A DNA stretch of 64,000 bases from positions 115,184 to 179,183 of the forward strand of contig NZ_BDCC01000020.1 in assembly GCF_001613305.1 (NCBI RefSeq), given 5' to 3'. The notes below the pieces were generated by a model. That model was not told the DNA's origin. It saw nothing but the letters and a program-made list of their open reading frames with translations, and made no database searches. The position numbers were made by a program, and so were the translations under genes. The DNA is from Nocardia vaccinii NBRC 15922. GTDB lineage: Bacteria > Actinomycetota > Actinomycetes > Mycobacteriales > Mycobacteriaceae. Shown here in pieces: positions 58,835 to 64,000 of this stretch (its first letter is position 1; each line of letters starts with the position of its first letter).

Positions 58835-61261
58835 ATGGCGAGCACCGAGCGGGCGGTTCGTAACCGCGGTTTGAACAAGGCCGAGGTGGAGCAGCGGGTT
58901 CGGGCCGGGCAGACGAACGATCTGCCGGATCGGACCGGTCGGTCGGTTGTCGATATCGTGCGGGCGAATGTCTTCACGCGGATCAATGCGATTCTGTGCG
59001 TACTGTTCCTGCTGGTACTGACTACCGGGTCGCTCATCGACGGGATGTTCGGGCTGTTGATCGTGGCCAACAGTGTGGTGGGCATCGTGCAGGAGCTGCG
59101 AGCCAAGCGCACGCTGGACAAGTTGGCGATCGTGGGGCAGGCGCGGCCGGTGGTGCGGCGTGACGGCGTGGCGCACACGCTCGCGCCGGGTGAGGTGGTG
59201 CTGGACGACCTGATCGAGCTGGGGCCGGGGGATCAGATCGTGGTGGACGGTGAGGTTCGGGAGTGCGAGCACCTGGAGATCGACGAGTCGCTGCTGACCG
59301 GTGAGGCCGACGCGATCGGCAAGGTCATGGGTGATCAGGTGCTGTCGGGCAGTTTCGTGGCGTCCGGGTCGGGCGCGTACCGCGCGACCAAGGTCGGCCG
59401 CGACGCCTACGCCGCGCAGCTGGCGGCCGAGGCCAGCAAGTTCACGCTGGTGAATTCCGAACTGCGCAACGGGATCGACACCATTCTGAAGGTCATTACC
59501 TACCTGTTGATTCCGGCGGGCCTGGTGACGATCTACAACCAGCTGTTCTCCAGTCACGGCGAGTCCTGGCGCGCGGCGCTCAACGGCATGGTCGCCGCAC
59601 TGGTGCCGATGGTGCCCGAGGGCCTGGTGCTGATGACATCGATCGCGTTCGCGGTGGGTGTGGTCCGGCTCGGTCGGCGCAACTGCCTGGTGCAGGAGTT
59701 GCCCGCGATCGAGGGACTGGCCCGGGTGGACGTGGTGTGCGCCGACAAGACCGGAACCCTCACCGAGAACGGTATGCGCCTGGCCGAGATCCGCGCGCTG
59801 GACGGTACACCGCCCGAGCGCCTGCGCGCGGCGCTCGCGGCGATGGCCGCCGACGACCCGCGGCCCAACGCCAGCGTGGCGGCCATCGCCGAGGGCTGCC
59901 CGGACGCGCCCGGCTGGCCACAGAGCGCGATAGCGCCGTTCTCCTCGGCCAAGAAGTGGAGCGGCAGCTCCTACGGTGAATACGGCAATTGGCTGCTCGG
60001 CGCACCCGACGTCCTGCTGGTCCCCGGCTCCGCGGCCGCGGCCACCGCACAGGAGATCGGGTCTACGGGGCTGCGAGTACTGCTGCTGGCCGAAAGTGAT
60101 CGCCCGGTGGACGCGCCCGACGCGCCGGGGACGGTCACCCCGCGAGCGCTGGTGATCCTGGAGCAGAAGGTGCGCCCCGATGCCCATGAGACGCTGGAAT
60201 ACTTTGCCAGCCAAGATGTTTCGGTAAAGGTAATCTCCGGCGACAATGCGGTGTCGGTGGGCGCGGTCGCCACCTCGCTGGGTCTGCCCGGCGGTGGGGA
60301 TCCGGTCGATGCCCGCGAATTGCCCACGCGCCGCGAGGATATGGCCGACGTGGTGGAACAGCGCACCACCTTCGGTCGGGTGCGGCCGGATCAGAAGCGG
60401 GCCATGGTCTCGGCCCTGCAGTCGCGCGGACATACCGTCGCGATGACCGGTGACGGCGTCAACGACGTTCTAGCGCTCAAGGATGCCGATATCGGCGTCG
60501 CGATGGGGGCGGGGAGCCCCGCCACCCGCGCGGTGGCGCAGATCGTGTTGCTGGACAACAAGTTCTCCACGCTGCCGCACGTGGTGGCCGAGGGACGCCG
60601 GGTGATCGGCAACATCGAGCGGGTCTCGAATCTGTTCCTCACCAAGACGGTCTACTCGGTCCTGCTCGCCTTTCTGGTCGGCGTGGCCGGAATCGGCTCG
60701 CAGATATTCCATTACGACCCGCTGCCGTATCCGTTCCTGCCGCGGCACGTCACCATCGCGGCCTGGTTCACCATCGGCATTCCCGCCTTCATCCTGTCGT
60801 TGGCCCCCAACAACGAAAGGGCGCGAACGGGTTTCGTGCCGCGGGTGCTGCGCTTGGCGGTGCCGTCCGGGTCGGTGATCGGTGTGATGACGTTCATCGC
60901 CTATCTGATCGCGTACCAGGGGGCCGGGCAGACCGAGGCCCAGAAGGTGCACGCGAGTACGACCGCGCTGATCACCTTGCTGATCATCGCGGTGTGGGTG
61001 CTCGCGATCGTGGCCCGTCCGTGGGCGTGGTGGAAGGTCGTGTTGATCGCCGGATCCGTTGCGGGCTACCTGATTCTGTTCACGGTGCCGTTCACCCGGC
61101 ACTTCTTCGAGCTCGACCCGTCCGATACCGCGCTGACCGGCGCCGCGGTGGTGTGCGGTCTGATCGGCATCGTGCTGGTCGAATTCGCGTGGTGGTTGGG
61201 TGCCGCACCGACCGGGGTGGCCGGACGGCTCCTGGCTCGCCGAGGCGACCGGAAGGACTGA
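58835..61261 (+). CDS. ctpE: cation-transporting P-type ATPase, CtpE-like
   Basis: An 808-residue P-type ATPase with about ten membrane helices. Actuator motif LLTGEAD, membrane motif VPMVPEGLVL (PEGL), phosphorylation site DKTGT with Asp304, and hinge AMTGDGVNDVLALKDADIGVAMG are present. The N-terminus has no metal-binding CxxC domain. The PEGLVLMTSIAFAVGVVRLGRR segment and overall order fit CtpE, reported as a calcium-importing ATPase in mycobacteria. The ion is inferred from family. ATG 58835 is supported by a -10 box 7 nt upstream. Confidence 0.87.
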   Translation: MASTERAVRNRGLNKAEVEQRVRAGQTNDLPDRTGRSVVDIVRANVFTRINAILCVLFLLVLTTGSLIDGMFGLLIVANSVVGIVQELRAKRTLDKLAIVGQARPVVRRDGVAHTLAPGEVVLDDLIELGPGDQIVVDGEVRECEHLEIDESLLTGEADAIGKVMGDQVLSGSFVASGSGAYRATKVGRDAYAAQLAAEASKFTLVNSELRNGIDTILKVITYLLIPAGLVTIYNQLFSSHGESWRAALNGMVAALVPMVPEGLVLMTSIAFAVGVVRLGRRNCLVQELPAIEGLARVDVVCADKTGTLTENGMRLAEIRALDGTPPERLRAALAAMAADDPRPNASVAAIAEGCPDAPGWPQSAIAPFSSAKKWSGSSYGEYGNWLLGAPDVLLVPGSAAAATAQEIGSTGLRVLLLAESDRPVDAPDAPGTVTPRALVILEQKVRPDAHETLEYFASQDVSVKVISGDNAVSVGAVATSLGLPGGGDPVDARELPTRREDMADVVEQRTTFGRVRPDQKRAMVSALQSRGHTVAMTGDGVNDVLALKDADIGVAMGAGSPATRAVAQIVLLDNKFSTLPHVVAEGRRVIGNIERVSNLFLTKTVYSVLLAFLVGVAGIGSQIFHYDPLPYPFLPRHVTIAAWFTIGIPAFILSLAPNNERARTGFVPRVLRLAVPSGSVIGVMTFIAYLIAYQGAGQTEAQKVHASTTALITLLIIAVWVLAIVARPWAWWKVVLIAGSVAGYLILFTVPFTRHFFELDPSDTALTGAAVVCGLIGIVLVEFAWWLGAAPTGVAGRLLARRGDRKD

Positions 61262-61376
61262 GCCGGAACGGCTTTCGTCTCCTGATCGGTGATCGGTACG
61301 GGGTGGACCGAGCCGTGACGGCTGCCCGCTCCGGCGCGTCGTGGATCGAATTGTGTCGCTCGGGATTCGACGCGGG

Positions 61377-61382
61377 TACCTT
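61377..61382 (+). promoter_or_regulatory. -10 element TACCTT of the phzF-like gene, leaderless start
   Basis: TACCTT ends 7 nt before the ATG at 61390, with no ribosome site in between. Confidence 0.4.
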
Positions 61383-61389
61383 CGGCTGT

Positions 61390-62208
61390 ATGGAGGTGCT
61401 GCTGCATCAGATCGACGCGTTCGCCGACGCACCGTTCACGGGCAACCCCGCGGCGGTGATGCCGCTGCTCGCCTGGTTGCCCGACGAGCTGCTGCAACAA
61501 CTCGCCGAGGAGAACAATCTCGCCGAAACCGCTTTCTACACTTCGGCTCTGCCGCCCGAGGCCGCCGAGCCGCCGGGTCTGGGTCCCGCGTACCACCTGC
61601 GCTGGTTCACCCCAGGCACGGAGGTGGCCATGTGCGGTCACGCGACACTGGCCACCGCGGCGCATCTGCTCGAGGACATCCACCCGGGTGCGGACCGGGT
61701 GCAGTTCTTCACCCGCAGCGGCTGGCTGGCGGTGGATCGTACCGACGACGACGAACTGGTCCTGGACCTGCCCGCGGTCGAATCCCTGGACGTGGTGCCG
61801 GATCCCGAGCTGGTGTCCGCGCTGGGCGTCCGCCCGGTGCGCGCGCTCAGCGGCCAGGACGAGGTGCTCGTCGTGGCGACCGAACGCGAGGTGCGTGAGG
61901 CTCGGCCGAATTTCGGGGCGTTCCCGGAACTCCGCCGCGCCGCGGTGCTCACCGCCCGTGGTGACTCGGCCGACTTCGTCTCGCGGGTGTTCGCCCCTGC
62001 CGTCGGCATCCCGGAGGATCCGGTCACCGGATCCGCGCACGCTCAGCTCACCCCGCTGTGGGCCGCGGAACTCGGGCGCACGACGCTGACCGCGCGGCAG
62101 CTTTCCCGCCGCGGTGGTGCGCTGCGCTGCCGGCTGGACGGCGATCGCGTCCAGCTTGCCGGGCGGTGCCGCCGATATCTGGATGGTGTGGTGCGGTTAC
62201 CGGGGTGA
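61390..62208 (+). CDS. PhzF family isomerase-like protein
   Basis: A 272-residue two-lobed PhzF/DapF-fold protein. MEVLLHQIDAFADAPFTGNPAAVM opens the first lobe; NNLAETAFY holds the catalytic-type Glu46; FTPGTEVAMCGHATLATAA and GIPEDPVTGSAHAQLTPLWA are the two conserved Gly-rich loops. No phenazine genes are nearby, so PhzF activity itself is unlikely; most members are uncharacterised isomerases. ATG 61390 follows a TANNNT box by 7 nt. It is convergent with the FabH-like gene (11-bp gap). Confidence 0.85.
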   Translation: MEVLLHQIDAFADAPFTGNPAAVMPLLAWLPDELLQQLAEENNLAETAFYTSALPPEAAEPPGLGPAYHLRWFTPGTEVAMCGHATLATAAHLLEDIHPGADRVQFFTRSGWLAVDRTDDDELVLDLPAVESLDVVPDPELVSALGVRPVRALSGQDEVLVVATEREVREARPNFGAFPELRRAAVLTARGDSADFVSRVFAPAVGIPEDPVTGSAHAQLTPLWAAELGRTTLTARQLSRRGGALRCRLDGDRVQLAGRCRRYLDGVVRLPG

Positions 62209-62219
62209 GCTACCGGAGC

Positions 62220-63266
62220 TCAGTCCTGCGGTGCGATCGCGGGGAGTCGCACGACCTGCCCGGCGTAGGCCAGGCCCGCGCCGAAGCCCAGCAACAGCGC
62301 GATGCCACCGGGTTTCGCCTCGCCGGAGCGCAGCAGTTGTTCCATCGCCATCGGAATGGACGCGGCGCTGGTGTTCCCGGTTTCGGCGATGTCCCGGGCG
62401 ACCGCGACGCTCTCGGGCATGCCCAGCGCCTTGACCAGTGCGTCGGTGATGCGACTGTTGGCCTGGTGCGGGACGAAGGCGTCCAGATCCTCGACGGTGA
62501 CTCCGGCGTTGTTCAGCGCGTCACGGCACGCCTTGTCCAGGAAGGTGACCGCCCAGCGGAACACGGCGGTGCCGTTCATCCGGATATATGGCCGCTGCGA
62601 GGTGCCCCCGCTCGCCTCCGCGGCCGCGACCTCGGCGAAGTACTCCTGAAAGTCCTTGTCCTGCTTGATCGCCGAGGTCTGACTGCCGTCCGAGCCCCAG
62701 GCCACCGGACCGATGCCCTCGGTCTCGGCGGGACCGACCACGACCGCGCCGGCGCCGTCGGCGAAGATGAACGCGCAGCTGCGGTCGGTGGGATCGAGCA
62801 GGTCCGACAGGCGTTCGACGCCGATCACCAGCACGTTGCGGGCCTGGCCCGCGCGCACCAGATTCGCCGCATTGGCCAGGGCGTAACAGAATCCGGCACA
62901 CCCGGCGGAGACGTCGAAGGCGGCGGCGTTGTGCATGCCGAGTTCGGTGGCGACCACCGCGCCCGCCGACGGACCCAGCACCATCTGGGAGGAGGTCGCG
63001 AGGACGACCGCGTCCACCTGGTCGGCGGACATGTTCGCGGCGTCCAGTGCCCGTCGTGCGGCGATGGTACTCATGGCGACGATGGTCTCGTCGGGGTCGG
63101 CCCAGTGGCGGGCGGCGATACCGGATCGGGATCGGATCCATTCGTCGGACGAGTCGATGCGGTCGACGATCTCGGCATTGGGAACGATCCGGCGCGGCCG
63201 GTAGACGCCGATGCCCAGGGGTGCGGCATGGGCGTTCGGTGCGGCGGTGGCGATGAGCGCGGGCAT
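62220..63266 (-). CDS. 3-oxoacyl-ACP synthase III (FabH-like ketosynthase)
   Basis: A 348-residue thiolase-fold ketosynthase. The catalytic triad is visible: Cys123 in DVSAGCAGF, His267 in FVPHQANSRI and Asn298 in ETGNTSAASIP. RIDSSDEWIRSRSGIAARH near residue 36 is the FabH N-terminal signature. It would start fatty-acid elongation by condensing an acyl-CoA with malonyl-ACP. As it is not next to other fatty-acid genes and is divergent from a TetR regulator sharing a palindrome, a dedicated or accessory FabH is more likely than the housekeeping one. ATG 63266. Confidence 0.88.
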   Translation of the reverse strand: MPALIATAAPNAHAAPLGIGVYRPRRIVPNAEIVDRIDSSDEWIRSRSGIAARHWADPDETIVAMSTIAARRALDAANMSADQVDAVVLATSSQMVLGPSAGAVVATELGMHNAAAFDVSAGCAGFCYALANAANLVRAGQARNVLVIGVERLSDLLDPTDRSCAFIFADGAGAVVVGPAETEGIGPVAWGSDGSQTSAIKQDKDFQEYFAEVAAAEASGGTSQRPYIRMNGTAVFRWAVTFLDKACRDALNNAGVTVEDLDAFVPHQANSRITDALVKALGMPESVAVARDIAETGNTSAASIPMAMEQLLRSGEAKPGGIALLLGFGAGLAYAGQVVRLPAIAPQD

Positions 63267-63284
63267 GCGGATCCTTACTCTCGG

Positions 63285-63334
63285 TGAACCAAACGGTCCA
63301 TGCAGAAAAGGTCTAACATGAACCGATCGGTTCA
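63285..63334. promoter_or_regulatory. two related 16-bp operators between fabH-like and tetR
   Basis: tgaaccgatcggttca at 63319-63334 is a perfect 16-bp palindrome; tgaaccaaacggtcca at 63285-63300 matches it at 13 of 16 positions. The centres are 34 bp apart. TAACAT at 63314-63319, a likely -10 for tetR, abuts the first site, so binding should block tetR and probably the divergent gene. Confidence 0.75.
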
Positions 63335-63358
63335 GGCAAGGGTAGGAGGGAGATCCTT

Positions 63359-63934
63359 ATGGCAGCGGGACCGCGCGCTCGGTTGATCGCCAGCACCATC
63401 TCGACGGTGCAGGAGCACGGCGTGCACGCGGCGGGCCTGAGCGAGCTACTCAAACGCAGCAACGCCTCGCGCAACTCCCTCTACCAGCATTTTCCGGAGG
63501 GAAAGGGGGAACTGGTCGAGGCGGCGGCGAGAATCGTTGCGCGCGTGGTCTATTCGCATGTGGCGAAAATGGCCGACGCATTGCAGTCCGCATCCTCGGC
63601 CGAACGCTGGCTCGACGAGCTGGTCGCGTTCTGGCGCGCCCCGCTCGAAGCCAGTGACTACCGCGCCGGATCGTTCATGATGGCCGCCGCGCTCGACGAG
63701 ATGAATCCCGCCGTGCAGTCCACCGCCGGGCAGGCATTCGCCGAGTGGACCGCCCGGCTCGCGGACGGAATGGTCGCCGCGGGAATGGAGCAGGCCACCG
63801 CCTGCTCGGTCGCGGGCATGGTCCTGTCCACGATCGAGGGCGCCATCGTGCAGAGCCGCGCCCTCAAGTCCAGCCACCCCTTCGACGAGGTCCGCACTCA
63901 GCTGTCCATCCTGCTTCGGCACCACCTCGGTTGA
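63359..63934 (+). CDS. TetR family transcriptional regulator
   Basis: A 191-residue regulator. The N-terminal helix-turn-helix is HAAGLSELLKRSNASRNSLYQHFPEGKGELVEAA (about residues 22-56), the TetR_N pattern with SxxxLYxHFxxKxxL. The ligand-binding C-terminal half (TetR_C, helical, AFWRAPLEASDYRAGSFMMAAALDE) resembles the YxaF/LmrA group. ATG 63359 follows a GGAGGGAG site. The operator pair upstream and the divergent ketosynthase make self-repression and control of the FabH-like gene the simplest model. The ligand is unknown, perhaps an acyl-CoA or a drug. Confidence 0.87.
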   Translation: MAAGPRARLIASTISTVQEHGVHAAGLSELLKRSNASRNSLYQHFPEGKGELVEAAARIVARVVYSHVAKMADALQSASSAERWLDELVAFWRAPLEASDYRAGSFMMAAALDEMNPAVQSTAGQAFAEWTARLADGMVAAGMEQATACSVAGMVLSTIEGAIVQSRALKSSHPFDEVRTQLSILLRHHLG

Positions 63935-64000
63935 TTTTGCCTCCGCTTCGCTCTGTGTTTCTCGGCCTCCGCTCCGCTCCGGCTGTTTTCGGCGCGCTTC
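63935..64000. repeat. short direct repeat at the window end
   Basis: The motif gcctccgcttcgctc recurs as gcctccgctccgctc, spaced by about 20 nt, after the tetR stop. No gene is seen. The window ends here. Confidence 0.4.

Noticed and set aside
61390..62208. Phenazine biosynthesis locus
   Set aside because: Only a PhzF-fold protein is present; no other phz genes are nearby.

Overview
The window is high-GC actinobacterial DNA, and its gene set fits a Nocardia-like member of the Mycobacteriales. It carries mycolata envelope genes (MptA-type mannosyltransferase, Emb arabinosyltransferase, LppM, an MTB12-like lipoprotein, Wag31) and the long actinobacterial division and cell-wall (dcw) cluster without ftsA or ddl. 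A translational T-box precedes ileS, and several genes have a TANNNT box 6-7 nt before the start codon, as expected for leaderless transcripts. I see no tRNA, rRNA, CRISPR array, prophage or insertion sequence.

Layout. (1) 1-11.6 kb: lipoglycan and carotenoid region. On the minus strand lie idsA/crtE-type prenyl synthase, crtI and mptA, then a second minus operon GNAT - crtO-like ketolase - cruF - lppM - GT2 glycosyltransferase. metF and a secreted protein lie between them on the plus strand. Phytoene synthase and lycopene cyclase are not in the window. (2) 11.9-12.9 kb: a HEPN-type protein and a DUF3040 membrane protein closed by a terminator. (3) 13.2-34.9 kb: the dcw cluster mraZ-rsmH-ftsL-pbpB-murE-murF-mraY-murD-ftsW-murG-murC-ftsQ, then ftsZ, pgeF, yggS, sepF, yggT, wag31 and a small membrane protein. 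mraZ is preceded by three tandem 10-bp MraZ boxes. Most junctions from murE to ftsQ are 4-nt start/stop overlaps. (4) 35.0-38.5 kb: T-box leader and ileS. (5) 38.9-47.5 kb: a DEDDh exonuclease, the proline catabolic unit (pruC regulator divergent from pruA-PRODH), an MHS transporter, an NlpC/P60 hydrolase behind a long leader, and galU. (6) 47.5-57.7 kb: dinB, an MTB12-like lipoprotein, an orphan Emb protein, a 58-residue basic protein, two lipoproteins, lspA, rluD and a membrane-anchored protein. (7) 58.0-64.0 kb: an Uma2-family protein, a CtpE-type P-type ATPase, PhzF, and a FabH-like ketosynthase divergent from a TetR regulator across a palindromic operator pair.

How they work together: the dcw genes make lipid II (MurC-F, MraY, MurG), polymerise it at the septum (FtsW, PbpB, FtsL, FtsQ) and organise the Z-ring and poles (FtsZ, SepF, Wag31). 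The carotenoid genes together suggest a ketolated, 1'-hydroxylated, glycosylated gamma-carotene-type pigment.

The most unusual observations are: a roughly 26-bp dispersed repeat lying in frame inside both murE (two copies) and murC (one inverted copy), where both proteins have extra segments; two tandem ATGA-linked mini-ORFs leading into sepF; a 23-codon mini-ORF bridging murD and ftsW by overlaps on both sides; perfect palindromes upstream of yggT and the pru and TetR/FabH genes; and a possible c-di-AMP-type leader before the NlpC/P60 gene. I did not find a clearly new multi-gene system.
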